A stretch of DNA of 64,000 bases from Oryzias latipes (taxonomy: Eukaryota > Chordata > Actinopteri > Beloniformes > Adrianichthyidae), in the NCBI RefSeq assembly GCF_002234675.1, contig NC_019873.2:10999740-11063739 (forward strand). Reading direction: 5' to 3'. Below the pieces are notes generated by a model. That model did no database searches, had not been told where the DNA came from, and was given only the letters and a program-made list of their open reading frames with translations. The stretch's first letter is position 1, and every line of letters begins with the position of its first letter. A program made the position numbers and the translations under genes. Below, piece after piece: positions 10,601 to 64,000 of this stretch.

Positions 10601-12807
10601 CAATGAAGTTATAGGAAAGAGTAGTGGCAGCTAGACTGAGGCCAGACTTATCGTTGCATGGCAAGGAGAGAACCACAGATGCAATATTTGCTTTGAGGAT
10701 GAAGCTGGAGAAGAACAGAAAAGGTAAGAAAAAGCTGCATTGTGTCTTTGTAGATCCAGTGAAAGTCTATGACAGAAACAGAGAGAAGCTGAGCTTTGAA
10801 TGAGGAAGTCTGGAGTGACAGAAAACAACGTCGGAGTTGTGCAAGACATGAAAGCTGACAGCGGTAGTAGTTAGATGTGCTGTAGATGTGACAGAGGAGT
10901 TCAACGTGGAATTTCAAGTTGGTGGAAACTCCCAACAGTGCTGAACCACACCCACTCACTGCAGTAAAGCAACCGGTCAAAGGAAGGTGACTGCATTTCC
11001 AAGGGCTGGTGGTGGGAGAAGCAGCAGTCTTCAATGCAGGCGGAGACGACTAAATTCAGAACAATGCAGGCAGAATGCACCGCTGGCAGGGCGGATTAAG
11101 GCAGGGTGCGACACAACCCTGTGGGGAATAGGCGGAAGATCAGAGCAGCACACTTTCAACTAGGGTTGGGCGATGTCCCTTAATTTGGCAGTAATAATTA
11201 ATTAGTAATTTTTCATTATTATATAATTACTATTCATAATTTTACTTTATTTTATTTCCTAACTAATGACTCATCCGTGAGGAAGAAATAATGTGAAGTA
11301 TAAACTGAGGGAAGTGACTTTAACAAAAAAAATAAACAAAATAGAAAAGAAGTAGTCCACTCCTGCACTTGATTAGTCAAGTGGACCGGTGGCCCGAGCG
11401 ACCGTGTGAACGTTTGTTCTAATCGGAAAACATTTTTCTGGGCACATGCTCATGGTTGAATTCTAATCAGACCATTGATCCGTTCAAGATATTTTGCACA
11501 TGTACCCGTGGCTTATGGTGTCGACTCGCAGCGTGGCGGGGGCGTGGCATCACAAACGTGTCTCTCCAGATGCCAGTCAGCCTTCACGATGGACGATGAT
11601 ATCGTGTGTCTAAATAAATGTGGCGATCACTCTCAGCTGGTCTGTGGCTGAGAGTGAAGTCAGAGTAAAAATAATTTGTTTGTGAGTGACTTTTTGATTC
11701 TGAAGAACTTACTGGTGAAGTTTGGCACGGTAGGCCAGGTACCATGCAGCACCAACCAATCAACACGCAGGATATTGGCAGCACCTGCTCTGCAGGTGAA
11801 CTCAATTTATCCTGTCACAAAAGAAATGTGCAGAAGACTGTGGTAAAAGCAATCATGTTGTTGGTTTTGAGACTTTGAGGAAAGAAAGGAGGCAGAGCTG
11901 GAAGTAGCAGAGATTAAGATGTTGAGTGGCATGGTTGGATAGGATCAGGAATTAATCCATCAGAGAAAGAGATTATGGTAGATGTTTTGGATACAGATGC
12001 AGGGAAGCAGATTGTGATGGTCTGTACTAGGGGGACATCAGTTGATCTCTGGTTTGGTGACATTGGGAGGAGGAACAGTGATGATGTTGGGGTTGCATGC
12101 TGAGGTTGGAGATAGCAGGAAACAGGTCTATAGGAAGGACAAAGGAGAAGATCATGGATATAGGAGAGGATATGAGGAGGCTTGGTTTGAATGACGACAC
12201 AGAGAGGATTAGATGGAGGCTCTTCCAAGATGATAAAACAAAAATAGAACCATAAAGTTCTTTTCAAAGCTAAACATTCAAACATGTCTAGATGCATTTT
12301 ACATGTAAAATTTTTGTATTTTCATGTATTTTACAATATTTATTTGGTGGTTATGAAATGTCAATAGGAATCACAAAATGCCAACTACTCCTAAGAAATC
12401 AAATCCCTGTGCTCACAATACTCTGACAGTCCTCACTGAAAGCTTCTTTCGTCATGTGTTCACTCAGGAAAGACTGTCTGAAGCTCCTGAAACATCTTTT
12501 GCATCTCCTGAAAGAGCACGACCCTTCCCTGAAGGATGTCTGTTCCTATCACGCCAAGACAACGCTACTGCACGCCTGCTGCGCCCGCAACAAAGACGAC
12601 GACTGGAAAGCCTCAGAGCTCCTTGGCTGCTTTAAGCAACTCCTGCTGGACTTTCAAGGCCACCTGGAAGCTGGGAAGCTCCAGAACTTCTTTGTTCCCG
12701 GCCAAAACCTGCTTTCCGGCATAACAAAGAAAACTTTAAATGACCTTGCCAAGCAGATAGAGGAGCAACTATTGAACGGGTTTCCAATTTTTGCCGCAGG
12801 GCTTTAA
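1056..12807 (+). CDS. cgas: cyclic GMP-AMP synthase (cGAS), complete, 5 exons
   Basis: Coding exons: 1056-1685, 7090-7303, 8524-8781, 8872-8971 and 12468-12807; total 1542 nt, 513 residues, close to human cGAS (522). All junctions are GT-AG and the phases join (0, 1, 1, 2). cGAS binds cytosolic double-stranded DNA and makes 2'3'-cGAMP from ATP and GTP, which activates STING. Seen here: a Lys-rich disordered N-terminus starting with an AT-hook-like VRGRPCK; the nucleotidyltransferase motif NTGSYYE (G203-S204); catalytic acidic residues E216 and D218 in DEFDVM, and D309 in SLDLVL; the zinc-thumb pattern H385-x5-C391-C392-x6-C399; and the conserved C-terminal helical lobe. The open frame continues upstream to a GTG at 1011, but the first in-frame ATG is at 1056, so I start there. 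Teleosts can carry two cGAS paralogues; I cannot tell which this is. Convergent with ddx43, as in human. Confidence 0.95.
1686..2810. other. cgas intron 1, 5' part
   Basis: AT-rich intron sequence. I see no exon, RNA gene or clear mobile element before the LINE tail at 2811. Confidence 0.5.
3862..4023 (+). pseudogene. Harbinger transposase N-terminal fragment
   Basis: In frame +1 the peptide includes [17 protein letters not shown] and [14 protein letters not shown], typical of the N-terminus of HARBI1-like transposases. The DDE catalytic region is missing; the frame runs instead into sequence antisense to the MYB-like frame, marking the deletion joint near 4024. Confidence 0.6.
4123..4443 (-). 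CDS. MYB/SANT-like protein of the Harbinger element
   Basis: A 106-residue frame beginning [20 protein letters not shown], with conserved Trp in [14 protein letters not shown]. It fits the trihelix MYB/SANT-like DNA-binding protein that Harbinger elements encode beside their transposase and use for nuclear import and end recognition. It is shorter than usual and ends soon after the DNA-binding region, so it may be truncated by the internal deletion. Confidence 0.65.
   Translation of the reverse strand: MANTERKSKKRNFTQCEVEVIVGEVEKRRIMLFGGHSVGITNAKKPRERQTVADSVIAVASQPRTVAEIKKKWSNIKVEAKKRLALHRQSVSATGGGKGDTGADHS
6591..7089. other. cgas intron 1, 3' part
   Basis: AT-rich sequence between the truncated LINE end and exon 2, with a pyrimidine-rich acceptor region at its end. 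No other feature seen. Confidence 0.45.
7090..7303 (+). CDS. cgas: cgas exon 2 (catalytic E216/D218)
   Basis: The acceptor is CTTCACAG|ATTTCT and the donor GAAG|GTCAGT (phase 1). It starts with [10 protein letters not shown], matching the mammalian NEFDVM segment that holds the first two metal-binding acidic residues. The rest matches the core sheet and helix up to [14 protein letters not shown]. Confidence 0.95.
7304..8523. other. cgas intron 2
   Basis: AT-rich intron. At about 8095-8175 it carries one end of the MITE-like family described at 31335-31941 (inverted ...GAGTGGGACTTTAA end). The small plus-strand frame at 7725-8036 has no recognisable domain. Confidence 0.45.
8524..8781 (+). 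CDS. cgas: cgas exon 3 (catalytic D309)
   Basis: The acceptor is CTTTCCAG|AATGG and the donor AAAG|GTAAAT. The exon carries CPAVTL, SLDLVL (third catalytic Asp) and KPYYLVPK, all colinear with mammalian cGAS. The following intron is only 90 bp. Confidence 0.95.
8872..8971 (+). CDS. cgas: cgas exon 4 (zinc thumb)
   Basis: A short exon encoding [15 protein letters not shown] followed by [18 protein letters not shown]385, C391, C392 and C399 give the H-x5-CC-x6-C zinc thumb that is specific to cGAS and needed for DNA-driven dimerisation. No single long open frame shows this exon; it was found by homology and by its splice sites. Confidence 0.95.
9400..12230 (+). mobile_element. Decayed RTE-like LINE in cgas intron 4
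   Basis: Plus-strand remnants in several frames. Near 10260-10480 the peptide has [13 protein letters not shown]; the next about 400 bp, with stops and frame changes, read like the reverse-transcriptase stretch ILLPILKK...[11 protein letters not shown], then a thumb region ([20 protein letters not shown]). From 11900 a further stretch resembles the linker near the LINE C-terminus. A hAT MITE (11161-11613) splits it. No intact frame remains; boundaries are approximate. Confidence 0.65.
11161..11613. mobile_element. hAT MITE, TAGGGTTGGGCGATGTCCC family
   Basis: It starts TAGGGTTGGGCGATGTCCC and its 3' part (TGTCGACTCGCAGCGTGGCG... GGACGATG) matches the copy at 32399-33027 read on the opposite strand. 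The right end is decayed and no target duplication is visible. Confidence 0.65.
12468..12807 (+). CDS. cgas: cgas exon 5 (C-terminal lobe and stop)
   Basis: The acceptor is TTCACTCAG|GAAAG. It begins [11 protein letters not shown] and includes [21 protein letters not shown] and [14 protein letters not shown], matching the human C-terminal lobe, then TAA at 12805-12807. Confidence 0.95.
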
Positions 12808-12893
12808 ATGAAGTCAATCAAGTTTTGTTTTCAGCACTACATTTAGTGTTCAAAGTTCATGTAAACATTTAAACATGTAAAAGGATAAAATGA

Positions 12894-12899
12894 AATAAA
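12894..12899 (+). terminator. cgas polyadenylation signal
   Basis: A canonical AATAAA lies 87 bp past the cgas stop codon, in AT-rich sequence with T/G-rich DNA just downstream. It would give a very short 3' UTR. Confidence 0.65.
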
Positions 12900-12937
12900 A
12901 CTTTTGTGTAAAAGCTTTTCATTGCTGTACATTAAAA

Positions 12938-13040
12938 TTCAAAGTCCCACTCTGATCATGTTTTGTTCCCAGTGGTCATTTAATTATGATATTTTTTAGC
13001 CAAAATCAACAAACCTGTCTCATTCTCTAGAACACTTTGA
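12938..13040. repeat. Partial MITE-like copy (AAAGTCCCACTC family)
   Basis: Begins AAAGTCCCACTCTGATCATG and continues with the family's AGTGGTCATTTAATTATGAT segment, then degenerates. It lies just past the cgas polyadenylation signal. Confidence 0.6.
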
Positions 13041-13280
13041 TCTTTAACAGTTTGATTTCAATATTTGTGATTTTAAAAATGACAAACTTTTCTACTTAAA
13101 ATCTAGTTTTTGGACAGTTTTGGGATAATGTGCAGTTATTCTGTAATTAAAATACTTGTTAAAAAGCTGGGGTTGTTCTAAAAGATGGACATCAATCATT
13201 GCCACATTAAACAGCTTTAAAAATAAATAATAAATAGAGCAAAGTGTGAAGTAGAATAAAAAGCTAATAGACTTGGCGTC

Positions 13281-13790
13281 AAAGTCCGACTTCAATCATC
13301 TTTTGATCTATTTTAAAGACATTTCCAGTGGTCTTTTAAATATAATTATAGCCAATATAAAAAAAACTGTCATTTTCCAAGACATAGTTTCTGTAGAGCA
13401 GCATGAGTTCATTAAAAATTCACCTCTGACTTGTGGCCAGGACTATTTGTGTAGAGCAACCCGCAACCAACTTAGCATTAGCGGTGCAACCAATATCGGA
13501 GCCATCCAGTCGTCCATTTTTGAGCCAAATGCAAGCTCAGAAAAGGAAAACAACTTATCTATTTTTCTGCAAGCAAATGCATCAGAAGGGAGCGGAGCAT
13601 TTTCTGTCACAAATGAGCTCTTCTTCAAACTGAATTTTTGCGTCTGCTCCTGATTCACCAAATTTGAATCGAGAAATACCCAGAAAAACAATTATAGGTC
13701 TAAAATTTCTTTAAAAATGTCTTCTGTCATTGGACCAATGCTACAAGAACATGTAAAAAAAAACACCAGAAACGTAAAGTGGGTCTTTAA
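13281..13790. repeat. MITE-like copy between cgas and ddx43
   Basis: Left end AAAGTCCGACTTCAATCATC, right end GTGGGTCTTTAA, about 510 bp. It is collinear with the better preserved copy at 31335-31941, including the internal GAGTTCATTAAAAATTCACC segment. Confidence 0.7.
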
Positions 13791-14561
13791 TGGAACTTGA
13801 AAAGGCTCCTTATCCGATTCATCAATACAAACCACTTGATCTGCAGTTGAAACTTAACATGTGATGAGTTATGATCACATTTAGGGTCATGTTACCAAAG
13901 TAGTTAATTGTGCTTAACTGGAGCACTGTGACTATGTGTAGAGACTTAGCTTACATATGAACTCAGCAGCCAGAAAACTACATTTCATATTTGAGCTTCC
14001 TTTGCTTTCAAACACTTGGCAGGGAACCTCTAGGTGGATTTACTAACAGAAAACAACAAAATGGCTAAAAGTAGCAAAACTAAAGATACTTTTAATACTA
14101 CTACATTACAAGGATGATTGAAAACTGTCGTACCTTGTTGTTTTTCCAGAAGTTGCTGCAAACTCCTATTTTGGTTTTTGTAGCCTAACACGCACAGGCC
14201 TCCTGCAAAGAGAAATCCTGACAGAGTGAAAGACGTTTCCTCCTGCCAGCACCATGCTGCTGAGTGCCAATGCTTTAATGAGACGAGAAAATCAGAGAAA
14301 AACCATTTATTTAGAAGAATGCATGCTGCTGAAACAGCAAATCCTTAATCAAAAAACAACCTCTCTTAGAACAAAATAATGAATTGACAAAAACTAAACA
14401 AAAGAACAGCAAAAACAAACTTTTTTTATAAAACATGAGACGACTGGAAGTTTCTGATCACTTGAGCCTGTGAAGAAGATAAGAAAATGAAAATTCAATT
14501 GTATTGTATTATTGAATAGAGGAGAGCTAAAGGTTTCTTTATGACATACAAATGTAGAGCA

Positions 14562-35949
<21,388 letters not shown>

Positions 35950-38900
35950 GTTTCTGTTTTCTCAAACGCGCGCGTGCCGATAGCTACGCAATTTACAACA
36001 GTTAGGACTTTGATACCTTCAAGAACTATCGGAATGTTTAATTCTCTGCTTGAAAGTGAACCTGAAACAGATCACAAAGTTGGGTTTCACTGACAAAATA
36101 CCGAATCCCTATCGATTCACAATTTGACAACTTAGTTTTTGTCACAATTCAACACATTTTAAATAAATACCAATTTGTTTGTTAAACTTTAAATCAATAT
36201 TAACAGGAAGCTGTGTTTTACATAACTTGTGATCTGGAACTTCAATTAATAAAATTTAAAAAAGGTAGTCCAACATAAACACTACATTTTAAGTGTTTTG
36301 CCTGACATTTCTTTTTTATTTAATTAAAATTCATTGTATTTACTTTATGTAAACTCAAACTTAATTTTTAGGGAAATGCTTTACATGTAAAAACATTTTT
36401 TTAACAAAAGCTTTATTGTGTTTTGAAAAACTCAACCATGCAATGACAACAAAGACTGTCTTTGTCTGCAAAAGTCTTTAAGCATTAAAGAAAAGAAATA
36501 AAAAATAAACAGCAACCCTGCATTAAAAAACACAACCAACACAAAAAGGTTTAATTAATTTTTACTTTAATAAGGAATAATAAAATCATTCTTGCATTTC
36601 TCTTTTAGGGAACAACAAGTGCTCTGTAATAAATTAATTTCAAAGAAAAATGCTAACATTATGAAGCTTTAAGGCTAGCTGTGACACAAATTACCATTCC
36701 AAGCAGTAGAGAAAGAACATTAGTAGGCGTTCAAGGTCAACTATGTCCTTCAAAAAAATGAACATTCTGGTTTTATCACAAAATCATGAGGATGTGCAGA
36801 CATATAAACTCTGTGAGAACATACGCTATAAAAAGGCACCCTTAAGGAATCCAAAGGCAAAAAATTTCATTTCTACGTAATAAAGGGGACTTATACTCCT
36901 TTTTAAGTTATAAATACGCAACAAAATGTTACAAGCTGCAACATACTGGATGTAGATATTTCCTTTTATGACAAAACGTTTTGATTTTATTGTCAAGTTC
37001 AAGAAAATATCCTATTCAAACAGATTTTGCCATTTGTTAGAAAAAGATGTTCATGTTCTACAGCTCTAATTTGCTAAACAAGTCAGTGGAGAATTAGACC
37101 CATGATAATGCTTGTAAAAAATGAAAATAATGAACAATGAAACATCTTTAAGACTTTGTGACTGCATAAAAAAAGATTATTGGTTAAATATTTAGAAGTC
37201 TGCCAGTAAAAACAAAGTAATTCAATTTAATAAGGAGAAATTTAGTTTTTACTTTATAGACCTGCATCACTGGTCTGTAAAACTACATTTTACTTTGCAT
37301 CCTTCAAGTTTAAACTCAGGGCATTGTCCTTTGATGTTTGCACATTAAAAGTGAATGGAAGAAGCAAGGAAAAATGAACCACGGTTGTGTCCACATTCCT
37401 TCTCACTACCACTCACTACTACTCACTATATAGTGCATTCACCATTTTGTAGTGCTGTCTGAATCTACAATTCCAAAATCGAGTGCCCTAGAAATTTCAC
37501 AGAAGTGTCTGCAAAAAAACCATTGTGCCTCAATGCTCACTAGACCACAATGCATTGCATTTGAACAATTTTTGCCAAAAAAATGTATTTAAATGTTTTA
37601 TTTTGATAAAGCATCAATGTTTTTATCTTAAGAAGACAGTAGATTCATAAATGATTGTTGCATAACGCTCATATCAATGAGATTTTCACTTCGTGAAATC
37701 GATGTCGTCAATTTCGCCGTAAAAAAAAAAAAAGTAGTGTCCGAATTGCTTTTAAAATCCAGGTTCATGAGAGTAGTTAGGGGTTAGGGTGGAAATTCAG
37801 ACATATCACACCTCTGGCATTTTGACCTCTGCAGACATACAGCTTCTTTTTTTGTCATGTCTGGTTAAGGCGACACATTGTAACCACCTGGTGCAGTTCA
37901 GCCTTTGTTCTGTTAGGGAAAGCAGCAGAAACGGTCCCAGTTAGAGGTGCTACAAAGCAACTAAGCAACTCCAAGATAAACACAACGTTTCTTCATATAT
38001 ATCAAAAGAAAACAAGTAAATAGTTTTTGTTCCTTTTTAATAGGCAGCAAAAGTGAATAAAAGAGAGGCATGCATCCTAAAATGTGAATGTGATTCTTTG
38101 AAGGCCTCACCCCTTAAGTTGGATGTTCAGGTGTTGAGACTGTCCATGCAGTAATTGGTGTTTGAGCTAAAACCACAATCTCCCATTCAACTCCCAACTG
38201 TCCTGGCACAGTAATAGTCCCACTTTATTCCTGTTCAGTGGCGGAGCTAGAACAGTTTTTATGGGGGGGCGACAGGGGGCCAAAAGACTTTGGAAGAGTT
38301 GCAAATGAGAACAGAAGAGTGAAAGGCCAATTTAAATGAAAGGATCAAAATATGTATTTCAAAAGTTTTTTGTTTATTATTGTTATAAATGTTAATAATT
38401 TGAGGGGTTCAATATTTCATGAAAAATATTGCTTTTGTTATTTCTGCAACGCTTAAAGAAGCTTTTATGGATGGTTTCTTAATCTTTGTCAATTAAGATG
38501 GAATTATTGATGCAAAAAACTGGGGCGCAAGTGGAGGGAACAAAGCTTTTTGCTAGGGGGCAGCTTCACCCCCTCCCCAGGGGCTCCAAACCCCTTTTTT
38601 AATTCTGTGAGGAAAGCTCTTTAGTTTTTGGGCTCTGAACACACCTTCTTCTCACAATTGTGATGAAGTGAACCAGAGGATGTAACTAATAGCAAGCTGA
38701 CATTTATTTTGTTGTACTTCTTAGTTTTAGTTGGAAAGTCAACATTAGCAGAGTTGACAAAAGAACAGGTTTTTGCACTTTTTATTCTGTTGAAAAAGAT
38801 AGGAAAAATTGTTAACATACTTTAACCAAGAGATCATTGAAACTTTTTGGACAGTTTTGAGCCAGAATTCCTTATAGATAAGTCTAACTTTACAGAATTT

Positions 38901-40305
38901 TTTACCCCATTACTCCTTCACAAGGGATTTCTGCTTGTTTTACTCCCAAACAGAAGTGTAACACCAGGCACTTTTAGCTCTTTTGGTTTGCTGTTTAGTT
39001 TTTGTATTTGTGAACAATTTTCTTTGATTCCTAAAATGCTTTACATTTAGTTTCTCAGGATAACAATTTTTTATTCAAATACTACTTTAGCACTACAGTC
39101 TTATTTTTTTATACATTTTTCAGCCTTCTTTTTTGTTTTAATTTTTCAGCTAATTTTGAATTAATTGTAAAAATAAATTCTGAAAATAAAAATAACAGTA
39201 AGCTTCATTTATGTAGTCTTTTTTAATGTTTTTTTTGTTGCTAATATACCACTTCCTTTTAAGTTCAAAATCTAAACAAAGATGTGATTTATTTCATCTC
39301 TTTTGGGTTTTTTATTCCTTTATCTCACTTAGTTTTTTGAGTGGAGTTGTATTTATTTTTTTACTTTTAAGCATTGCTCAGAACCTGTCAGTCTTCAGCA
39401 AATGCAGCATTTAGCATTTCAGTTGGCACGTCTAGCACAAAAAAAAAAAATCTTTTCTGCTTTTTTATTAGTTGGCACGTCAAGCAAAAAATATGTAACT
39501 TTTCTGCTTCTTATACTAATTTTATCGAATTTGACATTCAGTATTTTGCGGTTAAACATTTAGTTTTGGTTATTAGCATTTTTCTGATTTCTTTGAACAT
39601 TTTTGCAGTGTGTTTTTTCTGATTTAGCTTTGTTTTTAAAGTTGTTAAAATTTGTTTTATGTTTTTCTCTGCCTTATTTTACTTTTTAGCTGATTGGGCA
39701 TTTAACATAGATTCAGCTTTTTCAAATGGTGCTTCAGCATTATCATTACTGTTTATATTGAGCATTTCAGGATATAGTATACAGACACAATCAGTAAAAC
39801 AGCTTTTTCTGCATAGAGAACAATGTTAGAGGCAAAGAAACGCGACATCGCTGTTGTAGTTTGCTTGCAACGGGAAGATGCGTGGGCTTATTTTCTGTTT
39901 AACTGTTGCATTGATGGGATTAGGACAAGTCAAATCATGTCTACATGAGCGAAAGTAAAACAGGTGAATTCCACAAAACAAACATTTCCAAAACGGTCTC
40001 AAGGTTGGACACCCCTGACCTCGATGAACTGTTTTGCAATTTAAAAAAAAGTCTAGTAAAGTATTGATAAGAAAAAACTGTTTTTTTAAAAAGTTGATGA
40101 ATTTTATTTGTTCATTTCTCTTTGTGTTGTGCAACATAAAAACTTGCATTCAAAAGCAGACATTCTGAGTTTGGCGGAAGTCATTGGGGTTCATCGATGA
40201 AGACTTGAGTGGTGTGATGAAGAGCACATTCGTGTCTCACAGCGTCAAAAAGTTCCTCGCTGTGAGAACGGAGTGTGTGAAGCAGCTGCAGCTCAGGTGT
40301 GATGC
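35950..40305. other. Spacer between ddx43 and kcnq5
   Basis: About 4.4 kb of AT-rich DNA. It must hold the ddx43 promoter near 35950-36050 and the kcnq5 3' UTR next to 40305. A possible MITE lies near 37390-37790 (CACTCACTACTACTCACTAT... at the left, AGTAGTGTCCGAATT at the right), and a decayed repeat at 38230-38600. No coding exon found. The mammalian genes that sit here (KHDC1, DPPA5, OOEP) are absent. Confidence 0.5.
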
Positions 40306-63877
<23,572 letters not shown>

Positions 63878-64000
63878 CTGGGGGGGTGAGGGGTGGGGAG
63901 GGGGGCAGACACACAACAGCAACAGCACAAACAGGTGAGGATGTGTGTAGCATATGACCAACAACACTGGGGGCTTGTAACCACTGGCAACCAGAAACAG

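Overview
This is a teleost fish genomic window. Three spliced vertebrate genes, many transposons and abundant AT-rich intron sequence are visible. The gene set, kcnq5 - ddx43 - cgas, matches the human 6q13 neighbourhood (KCNQ5 ... DDX43, CGAS), so this is conserved synteny. Several repeat families look like those of medaka-type fish (Oryzias); that species guess is inference only.

Layout: (1) 1056-12807, plus strand: a complete five-exon cgas gene (cyclic GMP-AMP synthase), 513 codons plus stop, with an ISRE-like site about 125 bp upstream of the ATG. (2) 14562-35949, minus strand: a complete sixteen-exon ddx43 gene (KH domain + DEAD-box helicase), 650 codons plus stop. Every exon phase joins, and intron 2 uses a GC donor. 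cgas and ddx43 are tail to tail, as in human. (3) 35950-40305: gene-free spacer. (4) 40306-63877, minus strand: the C-terminal part of kcnq5 (Kv7.5 potassium channel). The membrane-domain exons lie beyond the right edge. The kcnq5 part contains two neighbouring, frame-incompatible versions of the exon that encodes the distal half of the calmodulin-binding helix A, followed by a 27-nt micro-exon. This is a clear mutually exclusive exon pair.

Mobile DNA fills the introns, often nested. Examples are a Harbinger element inside a LINE (cgas intron 1); an RTE-like decayed LINE with an inserted hAT MITE (cgas intron 4); a 3.4-kb hAT element that itself carries a Harbinger element and a long-armed palindromic element (ddx43 intron 6); a hAT MITE inside a tRNA-derived SINE (ddx43 intron 2), both with intact target-site duplications; and a tandem LTR - internal - LTR - internal - LTR array of a non-autonomous LTR retrotransposon flanked by a single 5-bp duplication (kcnq5 intron). 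A MITE-like family with ends resembling TTAA-AGTCCCACTC recurs at least seven times. Satellite-like tracts include 0.7 kb of CCAT repeats and a double poly-C tract.

The three genes have separate jobs: cytosolic DNA sensing (cgas), an RNA helicase (ddx43) and a neuronal/muscle M-type potassium channel (kcnq5). I see no sign that they act in one pathway; the neighbourhood is ancestral.
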